64,000 bases of DNA from Lepiota brunneoincarnata (lineage: Eukaryota; Basidiomycota; Agaricomycetes; Agaricales; Agaricaceae): positions 620,001 through 684,000 of the forward strand of contig JAEBUN010000005.1 of NCBI GenBank assembly GCA_023014365.1, in the 5' to 3' direction. Positions 49,904 through 60,498 of this stretch are shown here, piece by piece; the first letter of the stretch is position 1; each line of letters opens with the position of its first letter. Under the pieces are notes generated by a model. That model ran no database searches. It saw only the letters and a list, made by a program, of their open reading frames with translations, and was not told the origin of the DNA. The position numbers were made by a program, and so were the translations under genes.

Positions 49904-52900
49904 ATGGCAAGGACAAAGCAAACCGCACGACGCTCCACAGGCGGAGCGACTCTATTCTACCGCAAGGGGCGCAATAACGCAAAGAAGGACCTCCTGCAGA
50001 ACAAAGCTCCCGCTCATGACTCGAAATCCAAACGATTCTCGAGTTCACGACAGCCCCGATCTGTGGTAAGGTCTGATTCGCGATCCGATGTCGATACCAG
50101 CACCACGGTCGCAGAGTCTTGGCATAGTGCACGCCCCTACCTCTCGTCCTCATCGCTATCAGCGACCCGGGTAGCCTCCGACACCTCCATTTCCTCATTA
50201 TCCAAAGCCTTATCGAGATTGGGCTCATCTGATGGGGCTAGCACCGACGCGAGCAGCTCTCGTAGCAGCTTCACCACCAGCCCGAGCTTTTTCTCCAACT
50301 CAACAAGAACACTGGCGATTATTAAGGACGTCTGTGAGGCATTCGAGGGGATACCGTACGTGAAGAGTGTGGCAGGACTCGTGCAGCATATCATCGAGGT
50401 TGTCGAGGTGCGTTTCAGGAGTTTTTTCCTTAGGCCCACGCTGGATTCTGAAGACATGTTACACTCATCATGTTTAGGAGGTGCAAGCATATAAGGAGCG
50501 GTGTAAAGCACTTGTGAACAAGGTTATACTGTTCTCACATGGTGTCTTCGAGGGCCTATTAGCCTTGACGCAGAGCACACGTTCCGGGGAGCAGATACAG
50601 AGTCTGAAATCAGATTTGCTGACCTTTCTCCGGTGTGTCCAGTCTATACCATAATCTCAAATTTATCTCTGATAACGTCGTACCAGGGTGTTGGAATGCA
50701 TACACGCCATCTTAGATAGTCTCACGGCCTCGCGGGTTTCATCAAGATTTCTTCGTTATGTCGCTCGGACTGAAACGCTGCAATCCATTGAAGAGCAAGA
50801 GAAGAACCTGGACACTTACATCCAATATTTTAACGTGTGCCCGATTTTTCTTTGTTCACGAGAACCACACCCATACATACATCACAGACAAGATCTAACA
50901 TTGCCCTTCGCCTCGGACCACCTGCTGGTATAGACCAGGTATCTACGGCCGCCTAGCTCAAGCCAACCATTGTTGACATTAAGTCCCAGCATATGCCGCC
51001 CAGGCCCAGATTCAAGATGAGACGGCAGATCTCGACTCCTCAGGCAATATACGGGAGACAGAGCGAAGTCGCTACAATTGTAGGGCTTCTTGCCTGGAAC
51101 TGAGCCCTACAAACAGGTAAATTTGGCGATTTTGGGCCCTGGCGGTATTGGCAAAACGGCCCTGGCTGCCTCCGTTTTTGGGAACGAACAAATAGTCAAG
51201 AGATTCGGTGACGAAAGGATATTTCTTTCTTGCGACAGCGCTCCTTCTCTTGATCTCCTTATCTATGAACTTGGATCCGTGCTAGAGGCCGCCACAGATG
51301 GTCCTTTCATCACACCTTATCCAGTCAATTTTCTCGCGGCTCAAGCAACGACAATATTTGATCGTCTTGGATAACTTGGAGACCGTGTGGGATCCACTGC
51401 GGACACGTTCGGAAGTCGAGTCTTTTCTATCCGATATTTCCTCCATTCCCACCGTCAACCTCTTGGTCACCCTTCGTGGCTCACAGCATCCTGCCGGTGT
51501 TGAATGGTCTCAGCTCTTGCCTCCCCTCCAACCTCTCGACTTGGAGTCTGCCAAGACAATGTTCGAAAAAATCTCGCGTAAGATGGACAATTACGCCGTA
51601 GAGTTAATTAAAGCTGTCGACCGTGTACCGTTGGCGGTCACACTCCTTGCTCATCTTGCAGCCGTCCACGGTGTCACCACCGAATCTCTTTGGGAAAGAT
51701 GGAAAGACGAGAAAACCATGATGATCGAGCGGGGCGAGGACCGTCTGGCGAACCTCGATTCTTCCATACAACTTTCACTAAACAGCCCGAGAATGAACCA
51801 CGATCCCAATGCTCTCCCTTTTCTTAGCATTGTCGCCTTGCTACCGAACGGGATGTCCTACGACACCTTTCGCGCCTGTGACGCTCGCCTTCCGGAAATT
51901 ATCAACGTCAAACGTGCAATCAACACGCTGCGGCAAAATGCTCTCATATACGAGGATTCAGCCAGAACACTACGTGTGCTCAGTCCAATACGGCATTACG
52001 TCCTCTCTCATCACCCCCCCTCAGAAATTGCCAGCGAGTATGTCGAGAATTATTTCTTGCAGCTTGCATTATTGGGTGGCGAGCACGTTGCCGCAGTGCA
52101 TGACCGGCTCAAAGTCGAGATCGGGAACATTGAGGAGATGCTAGTCAGGTCCCTCGAATCGATGCGACCCGTGGAAGATGCTGTTTTTGCGATCTTGGCA
52201 CTTGCGGAATATACTCATGTGTCAGGAGTGGGGTCTTGTGTACCTCTTGCGCGCGCCGTGGAACGATTGGAGGAGCTTGCCAAGATGAAGCCTAAATCAC
52301 ATAAATCCGTGGGGAAGAAGTTGCGTCGGTTCTTGCTAGGTCGCACGGGCAAAAATAGAGGGATGGATGGCGTGGAGGACGATCTACTAACGTTGCAAGC
52401 GGATTGCCTCGGCTGTTGGGGGCAACTGCTGAGTAGGCAAGGTCGATATAAACAAGCCAAGGACAAGTTTGAGCTTGCGCTGGGGCTCCATATGCAACAA
52501 GGGGATCTATCGGGGCAAGCCGCTGATCTACACAACCTCGGGTGTATGCTTGTGCTTGATGATGCATTGGCCAAGTTCACGGCTGCATTAGCGCTGCATG
52601 AGCAGGTAGGGGACAGAGCCGGGGTAGCTCATGATATGATGGGTTCCGGGCAAGTTCATCTTCAGCGGTGTCGATTCTCCAAAGCCAAGGAGATATTTCT
52701 GACTGCACTTCGGATCTTCGAAGAGGTTGGGGAGGATATGATTGGACGCATAGCGGCGGTCAACAACATCGGACACACACTTACCGCATGGAACAAATTC
52801 TCCGAAGCGGAGGTGTACTTCAATCAAGCCCTGCAGGCGAACGAAACTATTGGGGACGTCGTATGTAAAGCGGACAGTTTGTGCGGTTTGGCATCTACGT

Positions 52901-53877
52901 ACCTCCTTCGCTCGAGATTCGGGAAGGCGGAGGAATGCATACAAGAGGCGATAGAGTTACGGAAACCGTATCAAGATCCGAATCATTATCATGTCCTTGG
53001 ACGCGCCAAATGTGCCCAATGGAAGCTTACGGAGGCAGCTGAGATCTTTGAGTACACGAGGATGCTTCGTCAAGATCCGAAGGATGACTCAGGAAGAGGG
53101 GACGACCTGAAGTATTTGGCATATACGCTGTCTCTTCTTGGACGTGTAGATGAGGCTCAGCAGATGTTAGACGGCGCCAAGACCTTGTACAAAAATGCAG
53201 AAAACGCCATTGGACTTGCAGAGCTGGGGATTGGTCAGGCTGAGATTTGGGCGCAACGAGGGAGGTTGGGTGAGGCGGAGGCGGTGCTTCAGGGATCGGT
53301 GGGGGTGTTGAAAGAGTTGGGGTGTAGGCTTGGGACGGCATATGCGACGTTCGTTCTTGGTGGTGTTCAACTCGCGGACCGGAGGTACGGGGAGGCGAGG
53401 GTGTCAATCGAGCTTGCGCTGGGACTACACAAAGATGTGGGCAGTGTTCAGGGACAGGCGGACGACCTTGGGAGATTGGCGGGGATTTTAGTTGAGGAAA
53501 ACGGAGGGGGAGATGAGGCCAAAGCGTTAGATCGGGCTTCAGTGAATGTGAAAGAGGCGCTAGCGCTGCACGAAGGGATTGGCGATGCAGCTGGAATCGG
53601 AGATGACTGGCACCTCCAAGCTGGTATTTTGATGAAACGAGGGAATCTGGGGGAGGCGGAACAAGCTGTGCAGAATGCCTTGGGATGGCACATTGCGGCA
53701 GAGGTAGCGCTTAAGCAAGGCAAGGATTACGCACTACAAGCTCGGATCTTGGAGCTCGAGGGGAGAATGGAGGAGGGTCTCGCAGCGCTCGAGTCTGCTC
53801 TTGGTGTGTTTGAGAAGGTGGGAGCGGTCAAGGAACTAGAGAGCAGTCGGGAGATGAGAGTAAGGTTAGCGGAATGA
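49904..53877 (+). CDS. NLR-type protein: H3-tail-like N-terminus, helical bundle, NB-ARC, TPR
   Basis: Exon 1 (49904-50407) starts gccATGG and encodes MARTKQTARRSTGG, identical to the histone H3 N-terminus except Arg for Lys9. A basic, then Ser-rich disordered linker follows to about residue 125. A helical domain begins at about residue 130 and crosses exons 50478-50632 and 50687-50834 (IPYVKSVAGLVQHIIEVVE, VQAYKERCKALVNKVI, SDLLTFLRVLECIHAILDSL), like the N-terminal bundle of basidiomycete NLRs related to MLKL/HeLo-type domains. Then come the entry motif AIYGRQSEVATIVGLL, Walker A LGPGGIGKTALAASVF (about 51130), Walker B YLIVLDNLETVW (about 51360), VDRVPLAVTLLAHLA and a winged-helix end (LRVLSPIRHYVLS). 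From about 52390 there are at least ten TPR-like units to the TGA at 53875. Single-base breaks lie near 51085-51092 and 51296-51330. Exon ends between 50834 and 51010 are unresolved. Predicted intracellular receptor; ligand unknown. Confidence 0.88.
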
Positions 53878-55420
53878 CTATCAGCTCTTGAACCAGGTAA
53901 GCTCATGGACACTTGGTGCGGTGATTCTGCCAAGTGAATGCACTGGATCCATGTTTTATATAGCCAGTTGGAAGAACCTATTCAAACCACCAGTTGAGTC
54001 GCTTATGTAAATAAGATTAATGGGCGCTTGAACGCTTAGTTCACTGCGCTTCCAGGGTCTACGGTCCCACTTTCCCGCAAATTCTGGATACCCGGGTGTG
54101 AAGAGGCCATCCTTGCTATGCACCTGCTTTCTGCGCGTATATCAATTACTTGTGAGGTTTTGAACCTCAGTTGTCGAAGCGGACGATGATTAGGAAACCT
54201 GCACCCAGCAGTTGGGACACCATCCCACGACGGTGCATGTCCTTTTAGGACACATTATATTGTGCACCACTGGTGCTTATGGTTATAACATGTCGTTCTC
54301 ACAATTCCATAGCGTAAATGCGAATTCTACTATCCTTCCTTGACGCACCCCAGCGCTACGTTCAGTTCATCATATGAGATTCGTACATCCTCCCTGGATT
54401 CCTTGTCCTTCACGAAGATCTTGATACCCAAAGGAGCCGGCTCTAGTGTCAAAGAACCTACGGAGGGCGGGTGGGGTCTGATGCACATGGGTAGCCTTGT
54501 TCGATTGGTGTCAAGATCCCAAGTTGACTTCGTGCGACCCTGACCCACGGCAGCCGTCATATATTGACAGGGGTAGGAATATCTCCCCGCTCGTGTCCGT
54601 CTTCTCTGTCCGGAGGATTATGTTCATTAGCATTTCCCCTGACACTCGCGCCCCGGCTTTGACACACAGCCCCTATTCATGTCGCCCAGCCGTGGAATGC
54701 CCCGGAGGTAATGAATTTTAAATATAACTCTCGAGAACGGAAGGCTGCTGTTGAGCATTGAACGCTGAGCGCTAACCATATTGCTGGCACTCAAGCGCTC
54801 AAAGGTCAGGCAGAATCCATGTTAAGCGGTGCGGAGGGGGAACACACGCACGTGAGGAAGCATCGCTGACCAGTGTAGTTTCATTTCGTTGCGGTGTATT
54901 TAGGAAGCCTATTTTTGTCATGTGTCGCGAAATTGTTCTCTGCTGGTGCGATATCATTGGTTGTTGGGATCTTGAGACGTGATCAGAAACATCAAAAGAT
55001 TGCAAGGAACTCAGGTGTGGCACATACTACTAGCTACTTCACTCGTTTTGGATCCGGTTGGCAGCGAAGGTGAGGGTGCACGTGCGAATTCAAATATTGT
55101 GCTGTATGTACTGCTTGGTAACAATTACTTGCTAGGAGTTTGAGGTCTTTACTTGCCGCAGCTTTCGCGAGCCCTTGCATCTGTAGTTACAGGGACCGTG
55201 GCTGACGGCAATTCCTACACAGATGCTTCCGAAGATGATCACGGATAATAATACTGGTACTAACACGCTGCCTGATGATGAGGATTGAGACGTGGGCAAT
55301 GATAGACAGATAACAATATATTCAATTTGATGGCCCGTGGAACGCTGGCCTAAACGAATAAGGAGAAAGCGAGGCGATATAAAGTTTTACCAGTACCCGA
55401 TTTTTGGTAGCAACTCCAAG
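53878..55420. other. Intergenic, one possible small gene
   Basis: Contains the weak minus-strand gene listed separately at 54330-54633. The rest shows no domain-bearing ORF or RNA gene. Confidence 0.45.
54330..54633 (-). CDS. Possible small protein, unknown
   Basis: From ATG 54633 the minus strand reads MLMNIILRTEKTDTSGEIFL and on to HEVNLGS, where it stops. One frame over, an open reading continues as PPSVGSLTLEPAPLGIKIFV and SYDELNVALGCVKEG to the stop at 54330. The composition looks coding in both halves and they would join with one single-base shift, as in other genes here. No family recognised. It could be a chance ORF pair. Confidence 0.3.
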
Positions 55421-56365
55421 ATGTCGTCGTGCCCGCCGCCTCGACTACTTCCCTCCCTCCCTTCGGAACTGCTCCTCGAAATTGTGTCTTATCTGGTCCA
55501 AGCTCAATCAGGCGCCGGATACAGCAGTGGAGCCCCGGCGTCTTTCTCATCTCGAATTAGGACGCTCACCACGCTATCCCTAACAGCACCATCGCTTCGA
55601 ACACTTCTTCTCTCATCACCCTTGTTTTGGTCTGAAATTGAGATAAGCGTCATCAAAGATGTTGCCTGTTCTCCGCCGCTTTCATTTTTAAAAGAGCTGT
55701 TCAAGAGGTCCGGAGGGGTGGGGATGTTGGTGAAGGTGATACATTGGGGCGAAGAACGGGATTACAACCAGGAGAAAGGATGGGAATGGGCACCAGGCGT
55801 GACAAGGGAAATCAGGAGGTTATTGGATGACAACGAAAACCGAATCAGGAAATTATGCCTCGAGTTCCATCACCTGAATGGAACGGAATATTCGAGCAGG
55901 GGAAAATCAGAACGAGGGACCTGGAAAGCATTGAAGGAGCTGGAGGTGTATGCGCATGATTGGGCTACGGTCCGTTCATTGCCGATGGAATGGGTGGAAT
56001 CGGTATTCGCAAACGCGTCCCCTGACAGTGTTATCATCCGAGGGAGTGGAGCATTTGGGTGGTCAGTGCTGGGGAAAGACATGAGCCGTATTAAGCTGTT
56101 GCGGGTGGAAACAGAGATACCCGAGAGCCTAGCGTTTGGGATCATCTCAAAGGCACTGGGGCTGGAGGAATGCTACTTCAAGCGCATTATCCAGGTGTCT
56201 CAGGGCGAGGCTCAGGGGGCGGGTTCAGGTGTGGTCAAGTTGTCTGCATTGCGGAGGCTGCATGTGGGCACTTTGCGAGGGGCCGGACAATTGTTGAACA
56301 GGATCGAAACTCCGAAATCGTGCGCGCTAGAGTTTGAGTTTGCGGAGTCACAAAGGGCGCGCTAA
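55421..56365 (+). CDS. F-box-like protein, intact
   Basis: Single exon of 314 codons, no introns. ATG 55421 (aagATGTCG) is preferred over non-ATG upstream extension. The N-terminus reads LLPSLPSELLLEIVSYLVQA, the F-box motif (LP-EL--EI--YL), which recruits a target to a Skp1-cullin ubiquitin ligase. The next segment (TLTTLSLTAPSLRTLLLSSP, LFWSEIEI) is the usual continuation in basidiomycete F-box proteins. The C-terminal part has leucine-rich-repeat-like strands (WKALKELEVYAHDW, MSRIKLLRVETEIPESLAF, LSALRRLHVGTLRG) but no strict repeat. The target is unknown. The gene belongs to a large expanded family in Agaricomycetes. Confidence 0.78.
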   Translation: MSSCPPPRLLPSLPSELLLEIVSYLVQAQSGAGYSSGAPASFSSRIRTLTTLSLTAPSLRTLLLSSPLFWSEIEISVIKDVACSPPLSFLKELFKRSGGVGMLVKVIHWGEERDYNQEKGWEWAPGVTREIRRLLDDNENRIRKLCLEFHHLNGTEYSSRGKSERGTWKALKELEVYAHDWATVRSLPMEWVESVFANASPDSVIIRGSGAFGWSVLGKDMSRIKLLRVETEIPESLAFGIISKALGLEECYFKRIIQVSQGEAQGAGSGVVKLSALRRLHVGTLRGAGQLLNRIETPKSCALEFEFAESQRAR

Positions 56366-57091
56366 CGGTGGTTATAGGGGTAGGGTTGTGATTTGTAAGG
56401 GACCGAGTATCTTAAGATAGTTCGTCTGTCATAATGAGCATCGAGAACGGCTCTCCTTTCGCTTGATTATCAGGGTTCGGGCCGAAGTTTACGCCGCTCT
56501 TTAGTTAGCAGGAACTAGGTAGAAGGTAAGCAGGAGTCACCACTACTGACAACATCAGATTACTAAGTTGTTCGGCACGTGATGCAGCATGCATTGGTGT
56601 TGTGGGTTCGATTTCTCCACTCTTCATCATCCTACGACGTACCACGGGTTCGTGCGCTCATGGATCTGTATATAATCGCCGCTGACCATTCCTCTAGTAT
56701 TTCTGTCTTGGGTGCATACAGTCATCACCCTGGTTGTTCACGCCGATTCTGAGGTATGTCCCTTCATCTTGATGTCCCCTCGTAGCGCCGCGCCTAACCC
56801 GCCCTGAAGCACAGAATTGAAAGAATACGGTGCAAGCCCGTTTCGAGACCAGAGGTTGTCTAGCAACCCTTTGAGATGCAAAAGGACTCAGACGAAGACA
56901 AGACTGGATACCCGAATCGGCAACGCCTTGACCTGCGTCTTATGCGCTGTATACGAGTGGCTCATAAAAAGAAGGCACAACCTCGACGAAAGCAACTTGA
57001 AAGCCACCACGCTGCTCGCGAAGCAGTCATCCATTCCTGCAAAGCTTTCATACTCACGTACCTACCTACTCGCCTTCACACTCCCAGACCA
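56366..57091. other. Intergenic between two F-box genes
   Basis: An open frame upstream of the next F-box gene runs from ATG 56876 (MQKDSDEDKTGY...). It could be a 5' extension of that gene or untranslated sequence. Nothing else was recognised. Confidence 0.4.
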
Positions 57092-58434
57092 ATGTTCTGC
57101 CCTACGTTTCACGATCCGCATGCTGATTTGGGTATCGTCAAGAATGCCTCGTGTCCAGCTCACAATCTTCCGGACGATATGCTGTATGAAATTTTCGTAC
57201 GGGTGATCGCCGATGCCGATGCCGAACCGCATAACCATCATGCTACTATCAATTTGCCCAATATCACGCCCATACAAGTGACGCTGGCGGGCATATGTCG
57301 TCGCTGGCGCGCAACGATCACCGGCATGTCATCTCTTTGGTCTAGCATCACATTAGACTGCGCAGGCTCTCAGAACGACCGAGAGACTGCCGCGCGAACG
57401 ATTGAAGCTGTACCTCAGTTCCGGTGGAAGACAGCCTATATCACTCTCTCTCACATCCTCCGATCGCGGTGGCTTGTATCTCCCACCCGTACTCGAGAGG
57501 TTATACGGGGAACTCTTGGATCTCATCAACTTGTACTACCGTCGCTGGCAAGACATCACTCTGATGATGGACCATCGTCTGGCGGCAAGGTTTTCGAATA
57601 TTAACCCAACGCATGCCACCACGATCAGATCCCTAGCAGTTGACTTCCGCACACAATACTTTTTTGATGAAGACCCCTATCATATCCCGACCCAACTCTT
57701 GTCTTCGTTCACCCGATTTCCCAACTTGACACACTTGGATTGGAGGATCTGTTCACCGTGGTCGTATATCCCTTCCCCGGCTGAATATCGATTCTGGGAA
57801 AAGCTTACGAGTGTCAGCATTAACGTGAGCTATGGGTTACCTCACCTGGTTGCCTTGACACTCCTGCAACACTTGATTTCGGCATCGAGCATCAGTCTTA
57901 ACTGTCTATGTACATCGGCTGCGAGCTGATGGGCTTACGCGAGAAGTGCTTGATGCTGCAAATAGGCTACGTGCAGGCCTCCCAGAGCTCATTACCTTGC
58001 CGGCGTTGCGCGCCCTGAACCTGACGGTCGATCACGAAGTAGAGGTGGTACATGACCGAGTGCTGGCCATCATTGCTGCGCCGGATTTAGAGTGCTTGGC
58101 TTTATCTTTGGATAGCGCCACTGCAGAGGATGCAGCACAAGTCCTCCGCGAAGTGAAGCGGATGGTGGCCGGAGCGCCTAAATTGAAGAAGATGTACCTT
58201 CGGCTTTGGAGATCGCGGTCCTTTCCTCCCGAAGATGTTGCGCAGTTGATCACAATGTGTCTTGAACGGAAGATGGTTTCTCAGTTTGTCCTGGTCGGTG
58301 ATGTATATGACTTGTTGCCTGGGATTTTTCGGTGGATAGAAGAGCACAATGAGCGGGATCGGCTGAGGCAGCTGGTCTCGCTGGTTGCGCTACGGGACAT
58401 GTCCAAGTTTGATATATTTGATGTGTATGAGTAG
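57092..58434 (+). CDS. F-box-like protein, frame broken twice
   Basis: ATG 57092 (MFCPTFHDPHADLG) precedes an F-box type segment, NLPDDMLYEIFVRVIAD, then LAGICRRWRATITGMSSLWS, the standard CxxW-plus-SSLWS continuation. The coding sense then moves to a second frame near 57404 (LKLYLSSGGRQPISLSL, FTRFPNLTHLDW) and to a third near 57900-57935 (VLDAANRLRAGLPELITLPA, APKLKKMYLRLW), ending at the stop 58432-58434. Each change is a one-base shift with no usable intron, so the gene is either a young pseudogene or misread in the consensus. A start at 56876 in the same frame is possible. Predicted ubiquitin-ligase adaptor; target unknown. Confidence 0.7.
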
Positions 58435-58669
58435 TTTGAAAATGCAACGTGGGGTTGTTTGTTGTTTTGTTTCCCACACTGTTGATGGGTGGATAATACT
58501 GAGTCGGTTGTTGTGACAGTGGAGTCCTACACCTCCCGTCACTGACCGTCACGATATTGTCACTGAACGCTCGCTCAGGCCGTTGCGCAGGTCACGCCAG
58601 GCATCACCACGACGGCGCACGCCGTTCCAGTCGTCGAAGACGAGATAAATAGAAATTTCTAGTAGTTTT

Positions 58670-59826
58670 ATGGACAACACCATGCAGGCTTCCACGGGCT
58701 CCTCTTCACGGAAGCGGCCTCGCGAGGGCGAAACCGAGAGTCAGAGGATCAAGCGCGAGAAGGCTGCAGAAAGGCAGCGTCGCAAGCGGGAGAGAGACAG
58801 AAATGCAGCGGTCGGTATGATCACTTACAACACCGATGCCAACCAGCAGCAGCATCAGCATCAACAACAACAGCACCCCCACCACCCCCTTCAGCAGCCC
58901 CAGCATATCCAGCCTCCGCAGCCACCCCAACAGGACATTCAGCAGCCAGAGCTCACCCCGGAGGAGGTCTTGCGGCGGGACCGAGTACGTGCGGCGGCCA
59001 GAGAGAGACAAAGGAAGCATCGTCGGATGGTCAAAGAGCGGAAAATGCGCGAGCTTGGAATCGACATGGGGAACGAGATGATGCAGTCCATGGACGACGT
59101 CCACTATAGAAACCCTCCCGAGGCCCAGTACCCGCCAGTTCTACCCCACGATCTCCAGCAGATGCCACCACCCCACCCCTCGATTCCGCACGAGCCGCCA
59201 TTCGCACCCGGACAGCCTATTGGCGGTCAGACATTTGCCTCTACCCTCCTGCTTTCCTTCTCCTGCGCCCCACTCTTGAAGCAACATCTCCTACGTACGC
59301 TCAACATGACCAACGAAGAGCTCGCGTCCCTTGAGCCCATCATCGCAGAGGCATGGGATCGCTGGGACCATCAGGTACAGTTCACCTTGCATCCCGCATG
59401 TGTAACGCGCTCACTCTATTTTCTGTCATTCTGTCACAGCGGCGCATGCACTATGCTGAACAAGCGGCCAAGGGAGCAGGCGGTCCTCCTGGTCCCCCAC
59501 CCACTCTCGGTGTGCCCTCGTATGCCATTCCGACACTGACTCATGACGAACACGGCAATCCAACCCCGTTCGGCGCGCCGCCACCTCCGGGTCCTCCGCC
59601 AGGCGATCCTAACGCCAACGAGTTCCGGGCGCGGTTTCATCGGCCGCTTTTGGCTCAATCGCCCTTTAGAGCTTATACAACGGACGCTCAGCAGCAGCAG
59701 CAGCAGCAGGCGCCTTCCGCGGCAGGGACTGCAGCCAACACTGCCGGCCCCAACCCTGCAGATGCTATTGATCCACATTTAGGTGGAGGGCAGCCCACGG
59801 CTCCTGGTGCTGCCAAGAGCGGGTAA
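58670..59826 (+). CDS. Basic, Gln/Pro-rich putative nuclear regulator
   Basis: Two exons, 58670-59374 and 59440-59826 (GTACAG...TCACAG, phase 0), giving 363 residues. The N-terminus is strongly basic (SSRKRPREGETESQRIKREK, then AERQRRKRERDRNA), DNA-binding-like in composition and certainly a nuclear signal. A Gln/His-rich run (about residues 60-90) and a second basic stretch (RRDRVRAAARERQRKHRRMV) follow. The middle and end are Pro-rich with a second Gln run (about 59690-59708). No leucine zipper or zinc finger follows the basic stretch, so it is not a classical bZIP. I think similar proteins occur in other Agaricomycetes, but their role is unknown to me. The frame is intact. Confidence 0.75.
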
Positions 59827-60498
59827 TAGGAATTTTCTTCTCGTGCCTCGAGCGTTTGCTAACTCTTTTTTTGAAGGTGAAAATCGAAGCTGATGATCCT
59901 TTATTGCGCTGCGGCGCTGTCGGGTCGATTGCTTTTCCCCTTATGAATTCATGAGCTTTACGCATACGCTGTAGCTTATTGGACCTTCCCCATCCGCCAT
60001 CCCCAACCGCTTTCTCAAAGGACCTTCTGCCCGTATTCCATGTCGGAATCGTTTGCTATTTTTCTTCCTCCCCTACAATCCTGCACTCTACCTACTTTGT
60101 CTACTTATTATTTCCCCTCCATAACCATTCTATTCTTTCCCATGATCCAATGATTCCTCCCTTGGGCCGCAAGGGATCACCGATGAAGGGCTAGTCTCTG
60201 TTGGATATAGTGTAAACACTCATCCCCATTTCTACCGGTTCTCTTACTCCTCCAAGCCCACTCCCAATCCAGTTCTCCCTGCATTAGTTCTTCCATAGCA
60301 GAGTGCTTGACTTTATGTTGTTACATTTGTGCCGTGTTCATAGTGCGTCATGATTGTTATAGTACTTAGCAGTATTCTATTATGTGCATGCCCCTGCTTA
60401 TCACCTTTGTTTGGCAAAGCCCCCGTCGGAGTTTGAAGACAACAACACGCGTTGCTGTCGAACTTTTCCAACATTCTCTAGTTTGTTTCTGTTCTCTC
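59827..60498. other. Intergenic: 3' flank and SCD6 promoter
   Basis: Pyrimidine-rich stretches (60050-60150) and no ORF of note. It holds the 3' UTR of the 58670 gene and the promoter of the SCD6 gene. Confidence 0.5.

Noticed and set aside
56600..56640. tRNA-like GGTTCGATTTC
   Set aside because: No acceptor, D or anticodon arm could be folded around it by eye.
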